Part shown: one piece after another, positions 30,715-37,927 of the stretch
Position numbering within the stretch: position 1 is the first letter of the stretch
Layout: the number at the start of each line of letters is the position of its first letter
NCBI GenBank assembly: GCA_002279765.1
Contig: NCCR01000018.1
Location: 1 to 38,184, forward strand
Direction: 5' to 3'
From: Verrucomicrobia bacterium 12-59-8
GTDB taxonomy: Bacteria; Verrucomicrobiota; Verrucomicrobiae; Verrucomicrobiales; Verrucomicrobiaceae
DNA length: 38,184 nt
Notes under the pieces: generated by a model
The model's input: only the letters and a program-made list of their open reading frames with translations
What the model was told of the DNA's origin: nothing
The model's database searches: none
Made by a program: the position numbers and the translations under genes

Positions 30715-31119
30715 TTATTTTTTGGCTGCCTGCGTCGCCAACCCGATGTTGGTGAATCCGGCACGACCAACGGCGGTGAGGACATCCATGATGGTCTGGT
30801 ACTGCGTGCCGCTGTCGCCACGGACGATGATGGGGGAGTCTGGCAAGGCCGCCTTGATGCCCTCCAGCTTGCTGTAAAGCTCATCAAGCGTGACGGCGGT
30901 GGCGTTGAGCTTGATGTTCCCCTGGTTGTCCACCGTGACGGCCTGCATCTTCGGACCCTCGATCGGCTTGGAAGTGGACGGTCCTCCGCGTGGCAGGTTC
31001 ACCTTCACCCCCTGCACCCCGGCGGTCGTCATGATGATGAAAATCAGCAGCAGCACGAGGTAGAGGTCCACCATCGGCGTGACGTTGATGTCATCGTAGG
31101 ATTTGTTGTCGGCGTCCAT
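30715..31119 (-). CDS. exbD: ExbD/TolR-family biopolymer transport protein
   Basis: 134 residues, normal length for the family. A short cytoplasmic N-terminus (DADNKSYDDINVTPMVD) leads into a single membrane helix with the essential acidic residue Asp18 in TPMVDLYLVLLLIFIIM. The periplasmic domain follows (MQAVTVDNQGNIKLNATAVT to YQTIMDVLTAVGRAGFTNIG). With ExbB it forms the proton-driven motor that energises TonB. It starts 12 bases after the ExbB-fusion stop and ends 22 bases before the TonB start. Confidence 0.95.
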   Translation of the reverse strand: MDADNKSYDDINVTPMVDLYLVLLLIFIIMTTAGVQGVKVNLPRGGPSTSKPIEGPKMQAVTVDNQGNIKLNATAVTLDELYSKLEGIKAALPDSPIIVRGDSGTQYQTIMDVLTAVGRAGFTNIGLATQAAKK

Positions 31120-31131
31120 GGTGGTGTACGG

Positions 31132-33033
31132 CTATTCCTTGTAGTGTTCCGCCATCTTCGTGACGAACTCGTCAATGAAGGTTTCCATGTTGGAGACCAC
31201 GTCCTTGATGCGTGAGCTCAGGTAGCTGTAGATGAACAGCGCCGGGATCGCGACCGCCAGACCCGCCACCGTGGCGAGCAAGGCACCGGCAATACCCGGC
31301 GCAATCGAGTTCACCTCCACCTCGCCAGATTTCGCAATCACCGCGAAGGTGATCATCACCCCGATCACCGTGCCCAGCAGACCCAGGTAAGGACCGCCCG
31401 CGATGCCAATCGTCAGGAAGACCAGCTTGCCATTGAGCTTCTGCACCTCGCGCACCATGCCGCCATGCAGCGTTGCTTTGATGGCTTGGATCGAGCGCCC
31501 GGAGAGCCCCATGATCTTGGCCTCCTTCTTCTCCTGCGGATTGAAGGTCACCTGGCGGAAGGACTTCATGCGGCTGCTGATCTCGTCCGCGCCCAGATGG
31601 TAGAGCTGATAGAGAGGCGACTGGCGCATCAGCTTCTGCATTTTGGAGCTCATGGTGCCGCCAATGTTCTTGATGCTCTCGTTGTCTTCCGTGTCGATGG
31701 CGGTGAGGTCAGATGAAATCTTTTCCCAGCGCTTCATGAACTCCGCCGAGGCCTTCTCAATCGTGTTGAGATACATGATTTTACCAACTGCGATGATCCA
31801 GCCCACAACCGCCAGGACGGTGCAGAGGAAAATAACGACCCAGCCGTCAAACGTGAGGTCCTTGGAGATGTCCGTGATCAGCGAAAGATGCTTCATGATC
31901 TCCCCCTCCTCCTTGTGGTCCGATGCCTCGTCTTCACCCAGGGTGATCAGCTTCGCGGCGTCCGCTGATGTTCCCTGGTTCACGGCGGCAAAGTGGATGA
32001 ACCCGGCGGGCCGTGCGGTTTTGGCGATCTGCAGTTCATCCAGCTCACCAGCATAACCCACAAAGCTTGCAGCCGCAGGGGAGCTGTCCTTGTCGATTTC
32101 CACCGGCTCTTTGAGCAGCGGCATCGCGGCGGTCAGCGCGCCGTAGGATTTGCCATCCAGATACACGGTGATCGTGCCAGCATCTGCCACAGCAGCCACA
32201 TGATGCCAGCCACCGGCGGCAATGGGGGCACCGACGCTGCTGCGCTGTTTGTTCAGCTCCACAAAGGGAATGCCGTTGTCGAGGCCGAGGATAAAGGCAT
32301 TGGCAGCTTCGCGGCGGCTCAGGATCAGCGCATTCGGCTGCAGAGCCGAGGGTTTGATCCAGACCGAGACGGTCAGCGGTGCTCCCGGCGCCCATTCAGG
32401 CAGCGGCGGTGCAGGTACTTTGATCACTGATTGGCCAAACACCCGCAGTCCGCCGCCGATCAGCGAGCCCGCAGCCGGTGGTGGCGTGCCTTCCGCATTC
32501 GCACCCGTGGGTGAGGAGTCCGTGCCTGCCTTGGCAGCATCCGCAAAGTGATACACCAGCGTGGTATTTGCTTCATAGGTCTCCTTCGCCGCTTCAGGGG
32601 CTCCGGCCTCGGTGTTGCCGTAGTACAGCCAGATGCTTGTGGCACTCGCGGGCTTGAGGTCCGGCACCTGCACCCACACGTAGGCTTCATTGAGCAGGGA
32701 GTCCCACTTTTCCACATGATGCTTCAGCTCCGTCTTGTGATCATCCGCGATGAAGCGCAGATCGCTGCCGTCCTCCTTCGCAGACATGAAGCTGAACACG
32801 CCTTCATGCAGACGCACCAGCACCGCAGTGGTGCCGATAGGCTCGGCGATGGCCACGCCTTTGCCCGAGGTGTCGATGTCAATTTTTTTGCGTGTGGGCC
32901 ACTTCGCATCCCACCAGTTGGTTTCAGCAGCGGCGGTGAATGAGGCTCCGGCAAGGTTGAGCGCCAGGGCAAGCAGCAGGGAGGTCAGGAGGCGTGGAGT
33001 GCGGGACATGAAGCGGGAGGTGGGGCTGTGCAT
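31132..33033 (-). CDS. ExbB/TolQ-family motor protein with N-terminal DUF2341 and LamG-like domains
   Basis: 633 residues, against about 240 for ordinary ExbB. A Sec signal (about 9-36) is followed by a DUF2341-like domain (about 38-155: WWDAKWPTRKKIDIDTSGKG, IWLYYGNTEAGAPE). Next is a concanavalin/LamG-like sandwich (about 165-345: PLTVSVWIKPSALQPNALIL, WHHVAAVADAGTITVYLDGK, YAGELDELQIAKTA). The MotA/TolQ/ExbB part follows: helix 1 near residues 395-420, a cytoplasmic loop, and helices 2 and 3 near 535-565 and 578-605 (GGPYLGLLGTVIGVMITFAV, IAPGIAGALLATVAGLAVAI). The extra 350 residues would sit in the periplasm and may bind glycan or a partner protein. The start ATG is at 33033; Met9 (33009) is an alternative. 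It lies 20 bases after the TpsB stop. Confidence 0.93.
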   Translation of the reverse strand: MHSPTSRFMSRTPRLLTSLLLALALNLAGASFTAAAETNWWDAKWPTRKKIDIDTSGKGVAIAEPIGTTAVLVRLHEGVFSFMSAKEDGSDLRFIADDHKTELKHHVEKWDSLLNEAYVWVQVPDLKPASATSIWLYYGNTEAGAPEAAKETYEANTTLVYHFADAAKAGTDSSPTGANAEGTPPPAAGSLIGGGLRVFGQSVIKVPAPPLPEWAPGAPLTVSVWIKPSALQPNALILSRREAANAFILGLDNGIPFVELNKQRSSVGAPIAAGGWHHVAAVADAGTITVYLDGKSYGALTAAMPLLKEPVEIDKDSSPAAASFVGYAGELDELQIAKTARPAGFIHFAAVNQGTSADAAKLITLGEDEASDHKEEGEIMKHLSLITDISKDLTFDGWVVIFLCTVLAVVGWIIAVGKIMYLNTIEKASAEFMKRWEKISSDLTAIDTEDNESIKNIGGTMSSKMQKLMRQSPLYQLYHLGADEISSRMKSFRQVTFNPQEKKEAKIMGLSGRSIQAIKATLHGGMVREVQKLNGKLVFLTIGIAGGPYLGLLGTVIGVMITFAVIAKSGEVEVNSIAPGIAGALLATVAGLAVAIPALFIYSYLSSRIKDVVSNMETFIDEFVTKMAEHYKE

Positions 33034-33053
33034 TGAAGAGTGAAAAAAGCGGC

Positions 33054-34745
33054 CTAGAAATCCATGCCCAGGCGGAAGAGCAGGAAGAGGTCATGCGCCA
33101 GCGCATTGGGCTGCGTGACCAGCGGCATGGCGAGATCGACCGAACCGGTGAGGTGGTTCAAATAGCGAATGCGGCTGCCGAAGCCAGCACTGGCCAGGTC
33201 GTAGGTGGTCTCCTTGTTCGCCGGGAACGGCAGCGTGTGGTTGGCCCACAGCCTGCCACCTTCGAAGAAGGCATACACGCGCCATTGGTTTTCCCGGTCC
33301 TTGGCGGAACCGATGAAATTGGGGCTCCGAAATTCCAAGGAACCAAAGATACCGGAGTCCCCCAGTCGCGTGGCGAGGAGATATCCGCGCGCAGTGTTGA
33401 GTCCACCGCCGGAGGTCTGCTCGGTGTTGATGAGCGCGTCAGTCGTCGCCTGCCCTTGCGTGCGCATATAAACTTGAAATCCCTGCGGCAGGTCGTGCGT
33501 GTGGGAGAGATCTCCGCGAAAGTAGAAAAAGTTGTCGGTGGCGCTGAACTGACGCGCTGCAAATTCGCTTTGCGATCCGCCCATGCCGTTAAGGTGCCAG
33601 GTCAGCGCGGCGTTGAATTCCGTGAAAGTTTTGTCCCCCACACGGCTGGCGCTATAGGACAAATTGAATGGGTAGTACTGGATCGGTGAAGAACTCAGTG
33701 TGCCACCGGCGGTGATGTCCTGGACAAAGTTTTTGTAGTCTAGGCCAAAGCTGATCGACTGGAAATACCCCTGCTTGGCCGGCAGCGTTTTCATGAAACG
33801 CAGGCCGAAGATCTGCCCTTTCCCGACGACCGTCGTGCCACCCAGCGCGGCGATGTTGCTGTCCTGCAATGCGCCGGTCAGCATCACGCTCAGGCCTTCC
33901 ACGCTGCGCACAGGGGCTTGGTAAAAGGCGGAGTACACACTGCTGTCAGAAGTCTTTTCCGGAGCCAGTTGAAAGCTGACACCCAGCGTGTGGCCTAGCT
34001 GCCAGAGATTGCTGTAGCTCAGGGAGCCGCTCAGACGCAGGGGCACCGTGTTGGCATTGTGCTGGTTGTTGAGTTCCAGGCTGCCATGCAGCGGCAGCTT
34101 GTCCTCCACCTTCAGGTCAATGTCCACCGTGCCCGGCACCACTCCCGCCCGCAACTCCGGGGTGATCTTCCGGTCACGCCAGCGGTTCAGCGCCACGATG
34201 TCCTTGCTGATCTCATTGAAGTTCGGCACCGTGCCCTCCTTCATGGAGGGTGCCTGCTCTTTGATCTTGCTCGGCAGGAAATACCGTGAGCCCTTCACAC
34301 GCAACCGGCCCACGGGCGTCTCGACCACCTCCAGGTAGATCACGCCACGACGGCCCGTCTGCTGCGGCACCTGCACGCCCACGCTTTGATAGCCCTTGGA
34401 CTTGTACACTTTTTCCAAAGCCAGACGCGCGCCTTCGATGTCCTGCTCCGATCTTCCCGGACCCATGAACGGATACACCGCCTCTTCGATCTCGATCGAC
34501 TTTAGCAGGTGATTGCCCCGTACGCGGTATTCACGGACATAAAGATTGCCGAGCTGGGACAGTGCGGTGGGCTGCTCGGCGGCGGCGGCAACCGTCGTGG
34601 CTGGGGTCGTAGCTGCACGGCAAGGCATGCTGAAACTGCTTATACCTGCCAAGCACAGCACAGCACGAAACCTGCGGGAGAGATCCCGTTTGTCCCGGCG
34701 TTCAGTGCTTCTAACGAAGCTTGGTTGAAAGATTTGGAGTGGCAT
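33054..34745 (-). CDS. TpsB-type outer-membrane transporter (ShlB/FhaC family), first gene of the operon
   Basis: 563 residues. After a long basic N-terminus and a signal core (RAVLCLAGISSFSMPCRA, about residues 27-44) come a low-complexity linker and a POTRA domain (about 67-145: LYVREYRVRGNHLLKSIEIE, ALEKVYKSKGYQSVGVQVPQ). A second POTRA-like segment follows (GRLRVKGSRYFLPSKIKEQA, residues about 145-215). The rest is a 16-strand-type barrel ending in Phe. The loop motif usually written VRGY appears as ARGYLLATRLGDSG near residue 451. In two-partner secretion this protein recognises the TPS domain of its TpsA and conducts it across the outer membrane. The cognate substrate is at 15023-26392, separated by six genes. 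Start ATG at 34745; the promoter and leader lie in 34746-35050. Confidence 0.93.
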   Translation of the reverse strand: MPLQIFQPSFVRSTERRDKRDLSRRFRAVLCLAGISSFSMPCRAATTPATTVAAAAEQPTALSQLGNLYVREYRVRGNHLLKSIEIEEAVYPFMGPGRSEQDIEGARLALEKVYKSKGYQSVGVQVPQQTGRRGVIYLEVVETPVGRLRVKGSRYFLPSKIKEQAPSMKEGTVPNFNEISKDIVALNRWRDRKITPELRAGVVPGTVDIDLKVEDKLPLHGSLELNNQHNANTVPLRLSGSLSYSNLWQLGHTLGVSFQLAPEKTSDSSVYSAFYQAPVRSVEGLSVMLTGALQDSNIAALGGTTVVGKGQIFGLRFMKTLPAKQGYFQSISFGLDYKNFVQDITAGGTLSSSPIQYYPFNLSYSASRVGDKTFTEFNAALTWHLNGMGGSQSEFAARQFSATDNFFYFRGDLSHTHDLPQGFQVYMRTQGQATTDALINTEQTSGGGLNTARGYLLATRLGDSGIFGSLEFRSPNFIGSAKDRENQWRVYAFFEGGRLWANHTLPFPANKETTYDLASAGFGSRIRYLNHLTGSVDLAMPLVTQPNALAHDLFLLFRLGMDF

Positions 34746-34941
34746 TGACGCAGCTTTCAGAACTCTATCCTTCTCGTTCGCTGCTGGCCTCGCTCAAGCT
34801 GACCGCTGTTACGAATGCGTCACATATTGGGCGGCCCGCTGCTTGATGCAGAGTAGCAATGGAATGTTTTGTGACATTGCTGACACCGATCTGGCATGCT
34901 TTGAGCCAGTGGGCATCGAAATCTCAAAAAACCTCGGAAAT

Positions 34942-34971
34942 CTAGATCGGAGGATTCATTTGAATTCCTCC
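34942..34971 (-). promoter_or_regulatory. Candidate leader mini-ORF in a hairpin (attenuator-like)
   Basis: On the minus strand, GGAGG (34971-34967) stands 7 bases before ATG AAT CCT CCG ATC TAG (34959-34942), a five-residue frame MNPPI. It is the best Shine-Dalgarno-start pair noticed in the window, where most genes have none. The same bases form a 9-pair hairpin with one bulge (34949-34971) that hides the Shine-Dalgarno. Downstream, CCTCC...GAGG can pair imperfectly and is followed by six Ts (34928-34950), so the two folds exclude each other. It lies about 200 bases before the TpsB start. A translation-dependent attenuator is speculative. Confidence 0.3.
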
Positions 34972-35048
34972 AGGCTCCTCAAAATGGTCCTGACGCAAGG
35001 CTGATCGCCTTAGATAAGCGGCCTGAATCTCTCGATCCAGCCAGCCCT

Positions 35049-35084
35049 AAAAGGCTCTGGCCTGTGCGAAATGCTTGCCAGAGC
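35049..35084 (-). terminator. Probable intrinsic terminator of the 35115-35762 gene
   Basis: On the minus strand a perfect 8-base stem, GCTCTGGC with GCCAGAGC (35084-35077 and 35061-35054), closes a 15-base loop and is followed by CTTTTA. It lies 31 bases after the gene's TAG stop. The T-tract is short, so efficiency may be modest. Confidence 0.5.
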
Positions 35085-35114
35085 GATTGAGTTACATGTG
35101 TGCGGGTTCAAAAA

Positions 35115-35762
35115 CTACTGGGGGGCCTCAGTGACACCCTTAGTGGCGATGGAATACGCGTTGAATGCGTCCCAGCCAATCTGAGCACGCAGCAGATCGT
35201 CGGCACGTTGGGTGGCCATGAGCCAGGCTTTTCCATAGGCTGGGTCGGCGGGATTCTGATTGGGGCCGCCCACTTCCTTCACGAACTGCTCCTGCAGCTT
35301 CTGAATCGCGGCCTGTTGCGGCGGTGGGACGCCCAGTGCCTCGAAATCCACCTGTTTCAATGCCAGCGGCCAGGTGGGTTTGAGGGATAACGGGTGGACT
35401 GGCCGTTCGCGTGTGGCCGGCTTCTCCAAGACTTCAAACGATGCCGGGTGCCGTTCTGAAACAGGGCTTTCTCCATTCCCATCTCTGATGACGACGAGTC
35501 CCTCGCTTCGCTCATTCTGTTCGATGGGTGGCTCCTGCGGTGTTTGTGACGGTGACAAACCTTCCGCGCGGGGCGCAGCATTAGGAACTGTCTTCGCGGG
35601 GATGAGCTTGCCCGGCACATCCATGGGATGGCTGGCTAGCAACGCGATCTGGACGCGGTCGGGAGGCCGTCCTAGCTGGAATCCGGCACCGGTCATTACG
35701 ACGACGCCCACAGCTCCAGCCATGAGAATGACGCGGGATGATAAGTTGGCAAGAAAAGGCAT
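35115..35762 (-). CDS. Membrane-anchored or exported protein of unknown function
   Basis: 215 residues from ATG at 35762. Earlier in-frame starts (to 35867) would run through a strong terminator and are rejected. A hydrophobic segment near residues 9-30 (VILMAGAVGVVVMTGAGF) follows a basic N-terminus and is an anchor or uncleaved signal. Residues 35-125 are Pro/Glu/Ser-rich and probably disordered. The C-terminal 80 residues look folded and helical (FEALGVPPPQQAAIQKLQEQ, AYGKAWLMATQRADDLLRAQ, IGWDAFNAYS). No family is recognised. It is flanked by a terminator on each side, so it is likely a single-gene unit lying between the PstS-like gene and the TPS-TonB operon. A perfect TATAAT stands about 70 bases upstream. 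Confidence 0.75.
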   Translation of the reverse strand: MPFLANLSSRVILMAGAVGVVVMTGAGFQLGRPPDRVQIALLASHPMDVPGKLIPAKTVPNAAPRAEGLSPSQTPQEPPIEQNERSEGLVVIRDGNGESPVSERHPASFEVLEKPATRERPVHPLSLKPTWPLALKQVDFEALGVPPPQQAAIQKLQEQFVKEVGGPNQNPADPAYGKAWLMATQRADDLLRAQIGWDAFNAYSIATKGVTEAPQ

Positions 35763-35828
35763 GAGAATGTGGAGGCTTAAGGCGGGCTTACAGGAGAGAT
35801 CCAGCGAAATCTTTGAATCAACACGGCA

Positions 35829-35834
35829 ATTATA
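35829..35834 (-). promoter_or_regulatory. Candidate -10 box (TATAAT) of the 35115-35762 gene
   Basis: A perfect TATAAT on the minus strand begins right after the U-tract of the upstream terminator and lies about 67 bases before the ATG at 35762. The position 17 bases upstream (TTTTGG, inside the terminator loop and stem) is a poor -35 box. If used, promoter and terminator overlap in one compact boundary element. Confidence 0.35.
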
Positions 35835-35835
35835 C

Positions 35836-35869
35836 AAAAAGGGTGGTGAGGCCAAAAGCCTCACCACCC
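35836..35869 (-). terminator. Strong intrinsic terminator of the PstS-like gene
   Basis: A perfect 12-base stem, gggtggtgaggc (35841-35852) with gcctcaccaccc (35858-35869), encloses a 5-base loop. On the minus strand it is followed by five Ts (35840-35836) and GTAT. It begins 38 bases after the stop of the 35908-37035 gene. This is the clearest terminator in the window and fixes the end of the PEP-CTERM/PstS-like unit. Confidence 0.9.
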
Positions 35870-35907
35870 AATTGATATATAGAAAGACTGGCAGCAGCCT
35901 GGGCTAA

Positions 35908-37035
35908 TCAGGGAAGAGGGCCGGCAAGAACGGTGCCGCCGTCACCGTCACGATGCACTTTCATGCTGGCAGGATTGAGGCCTGCACTGCCGGGAGCACC
36001 GGAAAGGGTGGTGGCCATGCTGGCGAAGAAGGTCTTGGCAGCCAAGTCATTTCCAGTGGTGGCCGTGGAAACACGGGTAGGGGTGAAGAGATGCTCATAG
36101 CCCCAGAAGGTATATGTGCCGTTGTAAACAGCGGCAGTAGAATACGTAACGCCGTTGTAGGTCAGTTCCACATCGCCTGTGACGAAATCCGCCACACCAA
36201 CGTAACCGATGGCAGTGGTGCCATCGCTGGAGGCCTTGGCAAGGTCGGCAGCCAGAGTGCCGCCGCTGGTGTAACCGCTTGTCGCGCTGTCGCCGACGGC
36301 GTTAGCGGCGCTCCAAGTAGCGTTACCAGTGGAGATAACGTACTGCAGAGGAGCGGTGAAGATGCCGTAGCCCGTTTCAGCCATGGCGGTGGCACGAGTG
36401 CCAGAGCCGATGTCACGGCCCACGCCAATCACGAAAGAGGTGTGAGCTGGGTTGCCGTCGAGAATGGAGAGCGGTGCGCCGCCGGAGGAGAACACCGTGC
36501 GGAAGATCTGCGGCGTCATGTTCGTGATGGTCGCACCATTGCTGGCGATGAACTTGAACGGAACAACAGCCACAACCTTGTCGTTAAGCGCGCCAGTCTC
36601 CGTGGTGGAGCTCTGGAAGACGTCTGACATGGCACCATCTGGCACCATCGTACTCGTTGCAAGGGTGGACTCAACGGCAGCCACCAGAGCAGTGCCTGGA
36701 GATGCTGCGGTGGACTGGGTCGTTGGCAGGGCTGGGATGGTGTTTTGGCTGCCGACATCAACAACGCCAGTCACAGAACCGGACCATGAGCAGCGGATGG
36801 TGTAGTCGTCAGAGCCGATGGTGCCTTTAAAGATAACGTAAGTGGCCTTGCCGAGACCATTGCTGGCCTTGTCTGTGTAGGCATACGTGGGGCTGGTCAG
36901 GTTGGCAAGGATGGCCGAGTGGGTCGATGAGCGGAAGGCGGTGGAGCCCGTGAGATTGATCGTGTAGCTGGCCGCAGAGGCGGACGAGGCAAAAAGCGCG
37001 CTCAAGGCGGCGATTTTAAGAAAAGAGGTGTTCAT
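35908..37035 (-). CDS. PstS-like periplasmic substrate-binding protein
   Basis: 375 residues. Residues 1-21 are a Sec signal (ALSALFASSASA). The mature protein shows the PstS-type phosphate-binding pattern: an N-terminal GSTAFRSST loop (residues 30-38), the VGRDIGSGTRATA segment (205-217), which corresponds to the family's RxxGSGT anion-binding turn, and AIGYVGVADF (275-284), matching the usual IGYV.. strand. Sequence elsewhere is divergent and Ser/Thr/Ala-rich, and no PstCAB permease genes are adjacent, so it may be a phosphate-binding protein without its own transporter or bind another anion. It starts 61 bases after a PEP-CTERM gene with no terminator between, suggesting co-transcription. 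Given the PhoB-like pair in the same window, phosphate is the first ligand to consider. Confidence 0.75.
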   Translation of the reverse strand: MNTSFLKIAALSALFASSASAASYTINLTGSTAFRSSTHSAILANLTSPTYAYTDKASNGLGKATYVIFKGTIGSDDYTIRCSWSGSVTGVVDVGSQNTIPALPTTQSTAASPGTALVAAVESTLATSTMVPDGAMSDVFQSSTTETGALNDKVVAVVPFKFIASNGATITNMTPQIFRTVFSSGGAPLSILDGNPAHTSFVIGVGRDIGSGTRATAMAETGYGIFTAPLQYVISTGNATWSAANAVGDSATSGYTSGGTLAADLAKASSDGTTAIGYVGVADFVTGDVELTYNGVTYSTAAVYNGTYTFWGYEHLFTPTRVSTATTGNDLAAKTFFASMATTLSGAPGSAGLNPASMKVHRDGDGGTVLAGPLP

Positions 37036-37096
37036 GTAGTATTGGATTGGTAGGATTAACGTGATCTGTTCAGTGATGATTCTTGTCGTTGTGCAA

Positions 37097-37927
37097 TCAG
37101 GCTTTGCGGCGGCGGCGCATCAGCAGGCCAGTAAGGCCAAGGCCGAGCAGGATGACGCGGGAAGGTTCCGGGACGGCACCGACTTCAGGAGTGAAGTTGA
37201 CGACACCACCGCTGGAGATCGTGAAAGCTCCCTGGTATTGAGCGATACCGTTTCCGCTGGGGGCATCGCTGGCGTTGTTGGTATTGGCAAGCAGACGATA
37301 CAGATCGAACGTACCGTTTGGATTGACTTCCGTGTTGCCAGACATGCTGAACCAGGTGCCAGCACCGGGAGGGACCAAGTCGGTGTAGTCATTGGTGGTG
37401 GACGTCGGGATGATGGCCCCAACGGTGTTGTTGCCAGTGGCGCTGGCAGCGGCGAAGACGTTCCCGAAGGTGTTGCCGATCGTGTTGGACGCGACTGACA
37501 CTGTGGATACCGCGAGGTTGGTGTATGGGGTGTCGGATGCGCTTCCCGTTCCAGATTTGGAAACGTAAACGGACCTGTTGTAATATGGAAGCGAGCCGCC
37601 GGTGCCGTCGCCTGACAGTCCGGTGGTCGCTGCGTTACCACCAACGATGGACGCAAAAATGGTGTTGTCAGTGTACCAGCCAGCTCCGAACGTGGCCGTC
37701 ATGTCAGCGGCGATGCCGGTGATGCCGAGGGCGGTGGCGGAACTAGCGTCACGGAACGACGTGGCAGAGCCAAGATCGACCACGTAGGTTTGATTGCTTC
37801 CGGTTTGACGGAAAGCCAAGAGCAAGTCGCCCTGTGAGTAGGTCATTGCCGCTTGGACTGAGGTCGCGGAGAACGCGCCGCAGATCAAGGCGATCAAGCC
37901 TGATTTGACAAGTTTGGTCAGTTTCAT
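37097..37927 (-). CDS. PEP-CTERM sorting-domain protein
   Basis: 276 residues from ATG at 37927 (MKLTKLVKSGLIALICGAFS, a standard Sec signal ending SVQA); the frame is open to 38098, but that extension is charged and would bury the signal. The body is Gly/Ser/Thr/Asn-rich and beta-like (YSQGDLLLAFRQTGSNQTYV near the start, a pattern I associate with verrucomicrobial PEP-CTERM proteins). The C-terminus has the complete sorting signal: VPEPSRV (from about residue 252), hydrophobic ILLGLGLTGLL, then MRRRRKA. It is a second candidate substrate for the exosortase at 3726-5303, 32 kb away. It is followed by the PstS-like gene in the same direction. Confidence 0.9.
   Translation of the reverse strand: MKLTKLVKSGLIALICGAFSATSVQAAMTYSQGDLLLAFRQTGSNQTYVVDLGSATSFRDASSATALGITGIAADMTATFGAGWYTDNTIFASIVGGNAATTGLSGDGTGGSLPYYNRSVYVSKSGTGSASDTPYTNLAVSTVSVASNTIGNTFGNVFAAASATGNNTVGAIIPTSTTNDYTDLVPPGAGTWFSMSGNTEVNPNGTFDLYRLLANTNNASDAPSGNGIAQYQGAFTISSGGVVNFTPEVGAVPEPSRVILLGLGLTGLLMRRRRKA

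Larger units (their letters stand above)
34746..35114. other. Leader/spacer before the TPS-TonB operon
   Basis: 369 bases without a normal gene. From right to left (operon direction) it holds a probable terminator of the preceding gene (35049-35084), a hairpin with an embedded Shine-Dalgarno and mini-ORF (34942-34971), a T-run after a competing imperfect hairpin (about 34928-34953), and two GTCACA words in opposite orientation (CGTCACA at 34818-34824 on the plus strand; the complement TGTGAC at 34870-34875). TGTCA is repeated with a 4-base gap on the minus strand near 34870-34885. No clear -35/-10 pair was found by eye. Confidence 0.5.

Noticed and set aside
29982..30887. Longer TonB frame starting at 30887
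   Set aside because: The extra 65 residues overlap the exbD gene and are Ser/Arg-rich shadow; the ATG at 30692 gives the standard TonB N-terminus with its membrane anchor.
35763..35867. N-terminal extension of the 35115-35762 gene
   Set aside because: It would translate through the strong terminator and the TATAAT box; the ATG at 35762 gives a better membrane anchor.
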